From: Favolaschia claudopus
Lineage: Eukaryota > Basidiomycota > Agaricomycetes > Agaricales > Mycenaceae
Length of the DNA: 64,000 nt
NCBI GenBank assembly: GCA_037176885.1
Contig: JAWWNJ010000137.1
Coordinates: forward strand, 496,001 to 560,000
Direction of reading: 5' to 3'
Shown here: positions 10,101 to 21,063 of the stretch, one piece after another
Numbering within the stretch: the stretch's first letter is position 1
Layout of the letters: the number at the start of each line of letters is the position of its first letter
Translations under genes and position numbers: made by a program
Notes under the pieces: generated by a model
Databases searched by the model: none
What the model saw: the letters and a program-made list of their open reading frames with translations, nothing else
Told to the model about the DNA's origin: nothing

Positions 10101-11461
10101 GATCATTCCCAACGATAACCTTTATCAGCTGCTGAGTGAACCCTGCTGGGGAGAAAGGAATTCTCTGCATTGCAACAGCACGCTCCTCGAGTCGCAGTCT
10201 CAGCCGTTCTGAGGGGAGTTTGTTGGTTAAGCCGTGCTTTGTGATAATCCCGAGATACTCAGGCGTGTGAGCTGCAATATTCAGAGTGAGTAAAAGCGGA
10301 AGCAGTGATCCTGAGACAATACCTTCAAGATGTTTCCGCCGTGTTGTGACACTAGAGCCACCCGCATACACATTTCTACAATCGAGTCAGTTTCCCTCTT
10401 CAATATTGTTGAAAGCCGTGTGTACTCACGGGCAAATGCGACACTTCCAAGTCAAGTCTGTGGTACTTCGACCATAAAAGTACTTGCAATCAGCCGTATC
10501 GTCGGTCTTCATGTGCACAAGGCTATCTTCATTCAACCAAGTATACCCTTCGGCATCCACCGTTGAATGGTTGAGAGGGTTCTCTCGGCGGCGCCGCGTG
10601 GGAGGAGGAGCAGCAGTAGGGGGAACAGCAGTAGCCGTTATTCGTGGTATAGGTGCATAGCGCGAAGGGTGGGAGGCAGCCGGTGCAGGCCGATTCACAG
10701 GCCCAGGTTCATCAAAACCCGAAGACTCGTCGTCGTCGTCAGAATTGAGACTAAACTCGGGGCTCACCAGGCCAGAAGACACGGAAGCACGACCAGGGGC
10801 CCTAGCAAGTGGTCGGCGCACAGCAAGAACTGAAAATTCGGGGTCGGAGTCGTTGAAAACTGGTTGTCGAAGACCCGGGCTCGCAATTGCGGACCGATTT
10901 CCAAGCTCAGTCAGCAAACGATCGGCTACCCGTCGAGCCGGAGTCTGAGCAGGACGGCCTTGTGGCGGATGATATGACATTGGACTTGATTGAGTCCCTG
11001 CCACGGTTGGCTGTTGTGGGATAAGATACACTGACACATTCAATTCCAAAAAAACATACCGTCTCAGGAATGATCCCAAGCATTGAAGGCGGCCCTGGTG
11101 AAGATTAACTCGAAGTCAGCATTTAGAAGTAGCAATAATCTGTTTCAATATTCGTACCAGACGACGGTGCCCGTGTAGAATGAGGTGTTGGCCGTGGAGG
11201 ACCCGTTGTCACTGTTGGTTGGTGAGTTCGTGAGTGAGCGACAAGAGTTTAAACGATGGTACATGTTCGGCTCTGATTTTGTTGTCCAGAACTCCCAGCT
11301 CGAGTCGTCCTTGAGGCACCAGCAGCACCAGAATCTGCCCCTACAGGCTGGGAGGCAATGCGCCTGGACCGACTAGAGGCTGCAGGAGGATCATCAACTG
11401 GAGTGTTATTCGAGTCCTTGCCGCTTCTGAGAGTGGCTGGGGGCATCGAGTCGCTGAACAC
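7169..11461 (-). pseudogene. hAT transposase (BED finger), split by an insertion
   Basis: Multi-exon transposase read on the minus strand. Order of parts: a disordered N terminus (start at 11461 or 11446); a Ser/Pro-rich exon at 11079-10426 ending in WKCRICP; then SVTTRRKHLEG at about 10330, which together form a BED-type finger; then the hAT core with DIPHRTLLRDTIIDTWQLYY, the LDNASNNASTM block near 9556 and RCFAHVINLCAQA near 9450; and finally the dimerisation region with DYAPIQATSVPSERVFSSSA near 7440, ending at 7169. A hAT-type miniature element (8699-9224) lies inside the codon run RRARKTVAFIRKS/GQRRDEL. Removing it with one copy of its 8-base duplication restores a continuous frame, so the gene was intact when it was hit. 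Intron positions parallel those in element B. The protein would cut and paste DNA in the nucleus, and this copy cannot make it whole. Confidence 0.88.
8699..9224. mobile_element. Nested hAT-type miniature element
   Basis: A 526-base element starting CAGTGTTCCTTCTTAAGG and ending CCTTAGGAGGAACACTG, flanked by the perfect 8-base repeat GATTTACG (8691-8698 and 9225-9232). Inside are repeated CTTAAGG/CCTTATTAAG words near both ends. The CAGTG terminus and 8-base duplication place it in the hAT superfamily, but its ends differ from those of the host transposon, so another transposase moved it. Related fragments lie at 34329-34419, 51666-51772 and 58376-58450. Confidence 0.92.
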
Positions 11462-12314
11462 GACACAAAACAGAGTTGTGCTTGGTATTTGAATGAAGCC
11501 GAATGGAAAACCTCAATTGTATACTGTTTCTGTATGTGAATTCAACAGCGAGAAGATTTAATTGTAGGAGCCACTCACAAGCAGTAGAGTCAACTGCTAC
11601 AGGCAACGATTGGCTGGTATTTTTCTGTTCTCTATCCGAAGCCTAGTCAGTAGATGCGGAATAATTAGTAAGGCAGCTGTGTTTAATGTCGGTCGAGTCT
11701 TTATATAGTTCGCGAGAGCAGGTGAACAAAACAAGACAATTTACCCAAAGAAACTGCGAAATTACATGTTGGATGCGCAAAGGCTGAATTTATGAACACA
11801 TTTCCGAACAGGCGCATCTCAGGGCACTCGGCAAGCTGCCAGAAATGAGTAATTACCCCAAGGAAAGCACGAAATTAAGTGTTTGACGTGCGGAATCTGA
11901 CTTCGTCAGGATCTTCTGGAATCTGAGCAGCCGAAGTTCGGGGGAAAATGACAGAGTGAAAAAAATAAAGCAATTTGGAAGCGGTAATGACTTCAATCCC
12001 GGAAGCTTTAGAGTTGGTGAACAGAGATGAATGCGGCGAAACCAAGGCAGAATCAGGCACTGAGAGATGAGACCAAGGGCGCCGAAGATAATGAAAAGAT
12101 GCTTCCATTCGGCTTGTAAGTAGCATATAGACATACTGTGCAGGTTGCAACGCTACCAAGAGCTTTCCAATTGTAAACCGAGCGCACACAACCAGTTGCC
12201 GAGAACTTCGATGCGAGCACCGCCAGTACCATACATTGTGGTGGACAATGCGGTGAGTTCCGTTGAAGTACAGATTTGAAACCCAGTCTTATTCTTCTGT
12301 CGTAGTGTTCCTCC

Positions 12315-12850
12315 CGGAGATTTATGAGTACCATACCAAAGCTACCGCCCCTCAGCGCCTCATTCGAATACTGGCTCCGTCGAAGATCTGTGGGGCGGAA
12401 CCTACAGCCAAACATACAACGGCTCCTTAGTCTCGTATTGGCCGTCGATAAGCGCCTCCTAGATGAGATTGCTGTGGTCGAAGTCTCCACCGACCAGATT
12501 CAGTTGATGAGGGAGAGTGCGGAGCTCCAGATTGACGTAAGTTTGCCCTCAGCACTGATCGCAAACAATGACATCACTCACATCAAACACAGCAACTCTG
12601 CGACAGTCTACATCTTCTCCTCGCTCAGCGCGCCGCTTTTGAAGCAGCTTCCCGTGCTTCTACGACTTCTTGGACCACTCACCACCCGCCTTCAGCTTCA
12701 ACAAATCTCTCTTGTCATATCTGGTCGCCTCCCTCTGGGAAGGCAATGTACTACGCCTACTGCATAACATATACCACAAACCATGGCCTCGAGGACTCCG
12801 ATTCCGAGTCTGAGGACATCCCGGATCTCGTTGAAGCAGAATATTGGTAG
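12315..12850 (+). pseudogene. Second gene of hAT element A (acidic-tailed), remnant
   Basis: This frame runs divergently from the transposase and ends at a TAG (12848-12850) after an acidic tail, SDSESEDIPDLVEAEYW. Upstream in the same frame is QRAAFEAASRAS. Element B encodes a matching tail and REAAYEAAG block on the strand opposite its transposase, which is why I treat this as a real second gene. A likely acceptor is near 12590. An alternative 147-codon frame from 12324 covers much of the region in another phase and probably is not the protein. Function unknown. Confidence 0.45.
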
Positions 12851-13161
12851 CAAATCCCTTTGTTTCACCGTATTTCATCGTCCAATCAGTTTTCTTCCCG
12901 TCAATCCGGATTCAGTACCAGTAACCAATTTTAAACGTGTCTGAACACTTTCAATCGACCGCAAACAAAGTTCTTTACACTATTACAAGATATTCATTAT
13001 TTATCCCGACTTGAGTCTACTCAAGTGACTTCAAGTCGACTCACGCTGAACTCGAGTCCGGTGAAGTCAGACTTAGTAAGCCGACTTGACTCGACTCCTG
13101 TCGACTTGAGTAAGTCGACTTGGGAGACTTGAGTCCAAGTCGCGGTAACATTAGACCGCCG

Positions 13162-14353
13162 GCAGCAAGTTCAAGTATTGTGCTCTCCAAGGTGGCGGTT
13201 AAGGTGCACGATTTAGGCTTATATAAAACTGCATATATAGGTAAATTGAGTGAGGGGCCATTCGTCTCAATTTTACGTTCACGGATAAATCCGAAGCGGT
13301 ATAAACTACATGTAGGCTCTGTTGATCTCAAAATTCAGACAACTAAAGTAGGTCAAAAGGTGATGAGAGCGCGATGAGCGGCCGTGAACAAGTGAGTCGG
13401 AGTCAGCTAGAGTATATTAGAGAGCTAGTCGACGTGGGGAACAAGTGACTAGTACCTAGAGTATATTAGAGACTACAAGGACTGTGAGTAGAAAGTAGAA
13501 AGTAAAGTAAAGGTATACGCACGCTAGTCGACGTGGGGAACAAGTGACTAGCGGGCAGCAAAGGTAACGAGCAGTATATAAGGTAGTGAAGGGGATGGTG
13601 ATGGCGATGCGACGGTACGGGTGCAAAGGATGATGAAACGACGAAAAGAAATCGGAACGGAGTGGAAGCTCACGGATCAATCCTACAACAACAACTATGT
13701 GGCCCAATGAGCAGGTATAACAAACATGGTAAGAGAATTTATATATCAGGTCAGGAAACCACCGTCTGGACGCCAGGAGAGAAAAAAAAGGACACACCAA
13801 CATTCGGACCCCAATTGCGCCGTCCTCAGGCTCTCAACTAGGCACCCAAATGTAGATTTTTACCAGCAATATTGCTTTCAGAAAAGTTGAAGACAACGAT
13901 GTCTTGATCCCCCGCATTCCGAGCACGAAGCGACACAGGTGCGCTGTTGTTGTAAGATCGAAAGCAGGTAGTTGGGGTGGGACGGATTGCGGGGCGGGGG
14001 AAGGCAACGAAATGAAAATTGGCAAGGCTTGTGGGGGGGCCGTCTTCTTCCTGCGTTCTTTCTAGCTCCTCTTGAACGGTGCATGCTTGCAAGGACTGGT
14101 TGGGCGTAAGTAGAGTGCGACGCGACGAGGTAAGAGACAGACAGAAGTTGATCCGAGATTGACAGCCATTCATGTGACCCGGAACTCGTCGGATCATACG
14201 AGTATGCCTTTTTCGGACATAACCCTCCACGGACATGATTAATGAGCCAAAAGTGGTGGGGAGGAAAACCCCTGATCGCCGTGTTTCCTTGCCGAAAAAA
14301 AATTCCACATTGGGATCCCATGACACGTGGGGGCGGAAATGCAGCAGTGCTTG
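13162..14353. other. No gene recognised; short dispersed repeat at 14203-14249
   Basis: The open frames here have no family signature and repeat part of themselves because of the duplication at 14354-14548. A 47-base piece at 14203-14249 (TATGCCTTTTTCGGACATAA onward) recurs at 42179-42225. A short direct repeat (AGTCGACGTGGGGAACAAGT) occurs at about 13427 and 13525. Confidence 0.5.
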
Positions 14354-14548
14354 GCGCGGATCTACCCCGCCATTCCAAGGGTGATGGCAAATCGGTCGCC
14401 CTGCGCAATCTGAGACTATTTCCGGCGAAATAAAGCCCTCGAAATGACCGATTTTTCGCGCGGATCTACCCTGCCATTCCAAGGGTGATGGCAAATCGGT
14501 CGCCCTGGGCAATCTGAGACTATTTCCGGCGAAATAAAGCCCTCGAAA
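14354..14548. repeat. Tandem duplication, 104-base period
   Basis: About 91 bases, from GCGCGGATCTACCC to CCCTCGAAATG, occur twice at a 104-base offset with only two or three mismatches. The recent-looking duplication has no coding role that I can see. Confidence 0.85.
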
Positions 14549-14969
14549 TGTAGTTTACAGAGCCGGATATGTTTCCTTGATGTTTCCTAATCGGTAATTA
14601 CAATGAAGGCCCCACGGTTACAAAAAAATGGGTGGTCGAAATCCGGATGGCTGTGCAAAGTGCTGGCCCACCGGTACACCATCGAAACTGATGGTATACC
14701 CGTGGTTTAAATGGTGTACCCGTGGGAGACCAGAGTGATGAGCAGGAGAATATTCACTGGGCTGAGTGTGTGGGGTAGAAAATTCAGGAAGTATGTATGT
14801 ACAGTTGCGGTCACTGAACTTGCATTACCATATATGGAACGTCCTCCTAAGAAAACCGCTAACGATGGGGTTTGTCCTGATGACCTTTGAGAGCCCTTAC
14901 AGTGCCAAGCGCCACTTCTCCAACACTGCCTTTTCGGGCGGAAGAAAATTTTTGTAATTTATTTGTGAT

Positions 14970-15330
14970 TTTCTGAGGAAGAAATTTGGTGGCCGATGCC
15001 GGACAAAATCCCGAAAACAATTGTTGTCATCATCCATCATCACTTGTCCCGATCAATCCTCACCCATCCTTGTCTGTCATCGTTCGTCTTCAGCTATCTC
15101 TATGCATCCTCGTCCCGTCACTGTTTGTCTCCGTTCATCCTTCATCAGTCCCGGCTCAACCTTACTTGTCCTTGAGATGTCCCTGGGACATCCCGAGTAT
15201 TTTCAAAATCAGCTATCCTCGACCATCATTCAACATCCCTGCCTGTCCCAGCTCGTCCCCAATTCACTGAATTTCAGCTTGCATATGCTATCCCTGAGAA
15301 TCATCATCCATCCTAACCCGAAAGCTCCGT
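14970..15330. repeat. Left subterminal array rich in GTCCC and CATCC
   Basis: A degenerate array with repeated GTCCC, CATCC and TCGTCC words, including the palindrome GATGTCCCTGGGACATC at 15176-15192. The outermost part (GGCCGATGCCGGACAAAA, ending at 15008) resembles the inverted right edge near 29540. A 144-codon frame over this stretch is a by-product of the repeats. Confidence 0.6.
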
Positions 15331-15483
15331 CACCATCCAATATGTCACAAACGGCGGCTATCATACTTTCTCTACGATTCTATAACTCCACTTACAGGTC
15401 TTTCTGCGACTCTACGTCTATAAGCCGTTCTTCTGCACTCACTAGCTTGCTGTAATCTTCCTCTTGCCGTGTATTGCCTCTCA

Positions 15484-17305
15484 ATGGACTCTGGAGATCG
15501 ACTCGACAATCTGCGGCAAGCTTATCATTCTTTGAACGAAGACGTGCTCTCGGCGCTCCGTGTTATGGTTGGAGATCCTCCGCGCTTGAATGCTGTCAGA
15601 GATCGGGCCTTAGCGTTAGCTTCTGCTGCTGAACTGGTATGATTCACATTATGAAAGTCCTGAACTTCAATTAATGGTTGTTTCGAGCACATCGACGTAT
15701 TCCCGCCCGAAGAATATGCGACTTTACAGACCTCACTTTCGGAAATGGTTAGCGCGCTCGACTTGGCCTGTCATCAGTCCATGGATCCACCAGACAGTGC
15801 GCCTCTCGCTGTCGCTAGGCTTGTGCGCACGGGAAGACGAGGACGTCCAAGAATCGAGATTGACCCGCAGTTTCTGAGCGCCGCGCTCGATCTTCGTGGC
15901 CCGACTGGAATAGCCCCAGAACTCGGGGTGTCTGCGCGCACCATTCGTCGTTCGGCGCTGAGAGCCGGCCTTGTTCAGCCCGGTGCTCCAGTAATTCAGT
16001 CTCGGATCGATGACGCTGGTGTGATTCACACTGTCCATACCTCCACTACAGCGCCAGTCTCAACACTCTCGGATTCGGAACTCGATCAACTGGTCGCATC
16101 TACGCTCGAAATATTTCCCCAATTCGGGCGTCGCATGCTACGTGGACATCTCTTGTCCCAGGGCTATCGAGTTCCCCGTGAGCGAATCACTGCTTCATAT
16201 CTGCGAGTTCACGGTGCGCCTGCTATATTCGGAGACAGGCAAATTAGTCGCAAGAAATACAGTGTCCCTGGGCCACTTTCTTTGGCTCATCTCGACGGTC
16301 AACATGGTATAATTTTATCTCTGAATATCTTTCCTTCAATCTAATCGTCTTGTTTATCTGCAGGCCTCATCCGTTACAAGATGGTGATCCATTGTATCAT
16401 TGACGGCTACTCAAGATTTGTGCTGGGCATTCGCGTACACGATAACAATCGTGGAGCAAGTGTCCTGCAGTTGTTGCGAGACGTGATCGCTACGCATGGC
16501 CGGCCCAGTCGTATGCGAGGTGACCATGGAGTGGAGAACATAGAGGTTGCGATCTATATGGAGGAGATGAATGGGAGCGGTCGCGGTTCATTTATTTGGG
16601 GACGGTGAGTATTCTCTTCACAATAACCTGACTTGAAGAGCACGAAGATTAATCTGATTCAATTATAGCAGTGTCCACAATACACGGATCGAACGCCTCT
16701 GGTACGACGTAACCCATGGGTTTGGAAAGAAATGGAAGTCGTTTTTTCTCGATCTCGAGGCTAACCACGGCCTAAATCCCACTCGCCCGGGCCACGTCTG
16801 GTTGCTTCATCACTTATTCCTTTCGTCTGTGAATCGGGATGCACAGGACTGGGCTGAGGCGTGGAACTCACACCAACTTACTGTGCGTCGCAAACGGGAA
16901 CGAAGCCCGCGGGATATGTTTCTTTTCGGTATGCTGCGGGAGGGTCCGCGCGGTATATCCGCATTTTTGACGCCGGAGGAGGAGGGGATTGAAGATATCA
17001 ATGAGTATGGTGTCGATTGGGAGGTCAGTCATGAGCCGGAGTTGGTAGCTCACTTATTAGAGAATAATCCGCACGAGCAAATGGTCAGCAACGATCCATT
17101 CGCATCCGCCAGCACTCCAGCCAACCTCTCGGAGGTTCTGTGCGACCCTCCCAATTGCCCCTTTACCCCTGCCCAACTACAACTTCTTGACCAACATCTT
17201 GCGGCTTCCGTGGATTTATTCTCTCGCAACATGAATGTGCGTCGGCTGGTCTGGATCAGGGCGCTTGAAATAGCGGGTGGGATACAGAGAGGGGAGATAG
17301 CATAG
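15484..17305 (+). CDS. Integrase-core (DDE) transposase-like protein
   Basis: A four-exon gene: 15484-15636, 15688-16306, 16364-16604 and 16669-17305. All junctions are GT-AG and the join keeps frame, giving 549 residues. A basic helix-turn-helix-like segment (RGRPRIEIDPQFL to IAPELGVSARTIRRS, about residues 100-140) precedes a retroviral-integrase-like core. The likely triad is Asp254 in LAHLDGQHG, Asp311 in MRGDHGVEN and Glu346 in NTRIERLWYDV, a D-56-D-34-E spacing close to the classic D35E. The family is widespread in basidiomycetes as integrase-core proteins. It would bind and cut DNA ends in the nucleus. The catalytic residues are present and no stop interrupts it, so it may be active. 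It lies about 500 bases inside a repeat array and points into a block of five further genes, which suggests it is the transposase of a large element. The start at 15484 gives a continuous acidic first exon. Confidence 0.85.
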
Positions 17306-18827
17306 TGTTGATACTTCGACTGAATACTTGTATTTTTGTTTTTACGGGAAATGCCTCTACGTTGTGCTAAGTCTCGTATGAACCCAATCTTTGACCGAAC
17401 TCGACTTCCTCCGAGTCACCGCCATCAGCTATCCGTGGTGTCTCGATGCGCGGCGCAGAACGAGCTCGTTAAAGATCACTAGAGTTAGGTCAAGTTGGTT
17501 GTTAAGTGACCGCTAAATTTTACATCTTACGACGACGCTTCCGCAGACTTTTGAACGTATTGGAACGCGAGGGATAGCCACTGTCGAGTGTCCAATGTAG
17601 TGGTTGCTATTGAAACGTTTCTCAACAGTGGGATTTGCGTACCTGATTCCCCATCCAACGCCGCTCTGGACCTCGAGGCATCCAGCACGCACCTTCGCGC
17701 ACGCTAACCCTTCCGAGTTCAAACGAGGTAGCCCAGTGCTTACCTTGCCTTCATAGATTCAAGTGGTGTTCCCTAAGAAGAGGTCTTGAGGTCATGAAGA
17801 CTCTATAAAATCGTTGTATTCCTTGGAGTCGGGTCAATAAGGTCCCGCTGAATTGCGATCCTTTGTGAGCGAGTCGAAATGAAGCGAACAAACACTGACC
17901 TACCTTTTACTGCGAACACTACGCGTTCTCGACGAGGAATTGACATGAACTCAGCTGCGAAAGAAGTAGTCCAGATAAAAAGGACTCACCTCGAGCTTGA
18001 GACAACCGGATAACGTGTGAGGAAGCTGTAGCGAATAAACGAGCACTTCAATTGAACGAGGTGTCGGATGCCTACCTCCGGATCTGGCCCGAGAACGTGG
18101 GGAAGGGAAAGGGATATGTGGTGGAACAAACCCCGCCAGAAACCAAATTCTTGACCCTAACAGACAAGACTTTGACGCCGACTCGGAGATTCTTTCCCGG
18201 AGATCATCGACCCGCTTCGCTGCCGCCTCCGACTCCACCTCCTTCCCCTAACCCGAATTCTCCCGCCGTCAATTTAACTTCCGCCCTCCCAAACACGCCG
18301 TCTTCGACCTGGTCTGAAAACCAAGAAGGCAGCATTCAATCGTTTGAAGCAAACGAACGTGCACAAGCGTACTACAACGTACCTTATCAGGATAGCCAAT
18401 GCATCGATTTCGTTACAAAATGCTGTCGAGTATAATCAGTACAACTTGAACCAACGAGATTCACTTACTTGTTCACGTAGAGGAGACACACGAGAAAAAC
18501 ACTAGCACGGACTCAGTTAGTCTCTGAAGTAATACAGCGGTCTCAAAATGCGCCCCCTGTTGAGTTTCAAACACGGAGTCAGAATTATAAGTCAGGGAGT
18601 CAGTATTATAAATTGAACTCGAGCGAAATGAAGAACGAACGAAGTTGAATTTGGATTTGGATGAAGAAACGGAAGATGAAGTCGAATGGAAGCTCACTGA
18701 TACCGAATTGACTGGCAGACGTTCTCGTTAGGAGAGCGGTCGCCGATTCAAACAAGTGATTTGAAGAAAACAAGAGAAATTGGCGAGATGCGCACCGAAA
18801 TGTGCATCTCATCGCATCAAAGCATTA
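17306..18827. other. No gene recognised
   Basis: Contains a 127-codon Pro/Thr-rich frame (18052-18435, +) with no conserved motif. Its low complexity makes it a weak candidate, and I do not call it. Confidence 0.45.
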
Positions 18828-19174
18828 GGGGAAGTCAAACATGGTTTTCAGGCGACGATTCAGAGGCGATTCAAAAACCGATTCAAGAGGCGATTCAGAA
18901 GGCGATTCAGGCACTTGAATCGTGAATCGCGTGAATCGTTGAAGCGCCTCGAGAGGCGAAACAGAATCTGAATCGCGATTCGAATCGCTGGGTCGGTTTG
19001 ATGTCGCCTAAACAGGCGCCAGCTCACCCATCAAATCGCTTGTCGAATCGTTCTCGAAGGAGGGGCGGTCAAAGGTGAATCCGATTCAAAGGCGATTCGG
19101 GTTTCCGAATCGTTCTTGAATCGTTAGCTGAATCGCCTCTGAATCGGTTTCGAAAAGTCATGTTTGACTTCCCC
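18828..19174. mobile_element. TA-flanked miniature element built of GATTC repeats
   Basis: A 347-base element with 16-base perfect inverted ends (GGGGAAGTCAAACATG) flanked by TA (18826-18827 and 19175-19176). The interior is almost entirely degenerate copies of CGATTCAGAGGCGATTCA in both orientations. It is non-coding. Confidence 0.85.
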
Positions 19175-19782
19175 TATTCAAAACGAAACTAATGCGAGAA
19201 CGAATAAAGTCAGTCGGGTTCGAGTGAGATGAAACTAGATTGGACGCACCTTATACCGAGCATCCAACAGTGAATCAATCCGACTTTGGAGCCACGAAGC
19301 AAATTGTGCAGCGGACAACGCGGAATCACCTACGCAGGCGTGAGCCGGTACATACACCGCAGGTACGAGGACCATTGTATGTAGCGTCTGTTTATAAGAG
19401 ACTAGAGATGAAGCGGATGAAGCGAGGAAACAACGAAAGATTCTACGATGCAGAGCTAAAAGTCATGATAACCCAGGGCTTGGCACGGGAGAGCAAAAGT
19501 TGACCCGGCGCGGAAACAGAAACGTGGCGGGAGGGGATGTTGACGGTGCTGGAGGGTGCTGGTGGGAGACAAGAGAGTGTTGGTGACCGCAGTGATTGAC
19601 TTCGTCAGCTCTTCGGGAAACAGCGAAATTAGAGTGATCACTGATGCGGAATTGATGCGGAAACTCTTCTCATTGGCGTAGCTACCTGCTTCGGAAATAA
19701 AAACCTTGAATTTGTGTTGAATTAAGTAACAAGATAACTTTCTGCAGGTGTCACTACGAGCACATTTCGACTCTATTCACAA
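19175..19782. other. No gene recognised
   Basis: Only short frames without motifs are seen between the miniature element and the 3-prime end of the MAPR-like gene. Confidence 0.5.
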
Positions 19783-20374
19783 CTATTCAGCGGGTAAGAG
19801 CATCCCGATAACCGGAAATCGAGTGCTAAATGGAAGTGCATTTAGTTTAGTTTAGATCGAAAGTAAGCGCGGAAGCAATGCGGAAGTCATACTCACAGAA
19901 AGATGCCCACCCAGGAGTCAAGCACTCCTTTTTCTTCGGACGAAAGAGAGTCATAGCCCTGTATCAGGGTATCTGTCTCTGATGCGCTGTACTTGGCCAA
20001 AGCGTAGGAGATGTCCTTGAAGGCATACACAGAGAGATCCCCACCCGGAGAAAGAGACTCCTTGACCGCTGTCATATCAAAGACATAATCTAAAGGAGTA
20101 ATTAGTAAAACGTCGCTGCATAGAAGCTAGAGGTACCTTTCAAGCCGACCAAAATGCGAGTCCCGCATTCATACTCAGTCTGCCGACTATAATTCTCCAA
20201 ATCCGCTGCTCTCAGACGATGAAGCTCGGAATGGTTGATTCCTCGGTTCAAGTCTGGCTGAAGTGCTGGCAAGATCAACGGTCTCTTCTTTTCATTTGAC
20301 CACGATACCGGATTTGCCATGAGGGAGAGAGCTAAGAGCGTGTATGAATGTGACTGATGTGACGAAAATGACAT
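19783..20374 (-). CDS. MAPR family protein (cytochrome b5-like heme/steroid binding)
   Basis: Three exons on the minus strand, 20374-20137 (or starting at 20320), 20089-19897 and 19825-19783, joined by GT-AG introns of 47 and 71 bases that keep frame. The product is 139 residues from Met at 20320 or 157 from 20374. It carries the MAPR core: TRILVGLK, then DYVFDMTAVKESLSPGG, then LSVYAFKDISYALAKYS, then SSEEKGVLDSWVGIFLTRF and a short end. These match progesterone-receptor-membrane-component/Dap1 proteins, which bind heme through a cytochrome b5-like fold and regulate P450 enzymes in the ER. The longer start adds a hydrophobic run (YTLLALSLM) that could be a membrane anchor. The first exon overlaps or abuts the chromodomain gene start at 20368 on the other strand. 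The domain assignment is good, but the start is not settled. It could be a host gene captured inside a larger element. Confidence 0.75.
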
Positions 20375-20744
20375 CTTCCCCTTCTTTCCGACATCCACGA
20401 CGAGTAGTTCCGGCTGGCAAACATGCAACAAAGTGACGGGTTAGAGAACTGCTTAATTATCAGAAACACCGCTGACACTATTAGATTCCTTTTACAGGGA
20501 AAATCCAGCGCCAGATCCAACCGGAGCATACGAAGTGGAGAGAATTCTGTCGGTAGATAAACCAGATACAAAGCAGGTGGGAAGCATTTTATACTTCAAG
20601 GGCAACGAGGTAATTCTGATTCAACGACTCTGATTTCAGGACAAATTGTTGTACCTTGTCCGATGGAAAGGCTATTCTTCAAGACACGACTCTTGGGAGC
20701 CGGAACAAAATCTAGAGTGTGTAGATCTTATGTCACTCTTTTGA
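20368..20744 (+). CDS. Small chromodomain protein, 82 residues
   Basis: Three exons, 20368-20432, 20498-20576 and 20640-20744, with GT-AG introns. They join in frame to 82 residues. A basic start ([19 protein letters not shown]) leads into a chromodomain: [12 protein letters not shown], then [20 protein letters not shown] and [12 protein letters not shown]. The aromatic cage positions are seen as Tyr in AYEVE, Trp in RWKGY and a third usual aromatic site occupied by Asp/Ser (HDSWEPE), so methyl-lysine binding is plausible but unproven. Chromodomains of this size also end chromovirus integrases, but those lack introns. It starts within about 50 bases of, or overlapping, the MAPR gene on the other strand, so the two may share a promoter. 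A mobile element could use it for targeting to heterochromatin. Confidence 0.8.
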
Positions 20745-21063
20745 AGAAAAGCCCCCTGAATATTTCGTGGAAAAAGGAATGCGAAGGGCGAAATACTAGC
20801 TTTTTGGAAACGGGTGAAGGAGGGAGAGATTTCATTGAGTGAGTGTATCGGCATGCATGAATGGAACAGTGATCCACGAAGAGCGTTGTGAAACTGGGAG
20901 GGAACTAAAGACAAGTTGGATACTGTGGTATAATTGTTACGTTGATGTCTACTTACTTGAGCTCAATGGACAGAATGGTCCAAATTGATAGTCAAGTGCG
21001 TCTGCGGGAAGTCGCATCATTTCGTATCAAGATGATCGTGCCGGGATCACCCGGCCGATCATC

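Larger units (their letters stand above)
6914..13153 (-). mobile_element. Full-length hAT transposon A
   Basis: A 6240-base element with the perfect 8-base target duplication GACCGCCG at 6906-6913 and 13154-13161. The ends are inverted: TAATGTTGTCGTGACTCG on the left and TAATGTTACCGCGACTTG on the right read inward. Arrays of AGTCGA/GACTCGA words lie just inside (6930-7030 and 12995-13140), typical subterminal transposase-binding repeats. It carries a transposase on the minus strand (7169-11461) and a divergent second gene on the plus strand (remnant to 12850). It contains a nested 526-base element at 8699-9224, so it is no longer autonomous. It is a paralogue of element B at 52050-58302. Confidence 0.93.

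Noticed and set aside
12324..12767. 147-codon frame in hAT element A
   Set aside because: It is in another phase from the acidic-tailed end that is conserved in element B, so most of it is probably a shadow.
13838..14512. 224- and 176-codon minus-strand frames
   Set aside because: Both cover the 104-base tandem duplication and repeat their own sequence; no domain.
15021..15455. 144-codon Ser/Pro-rich frame
   Set aside because: Produced by the CATCC/GTCCC repeat array.
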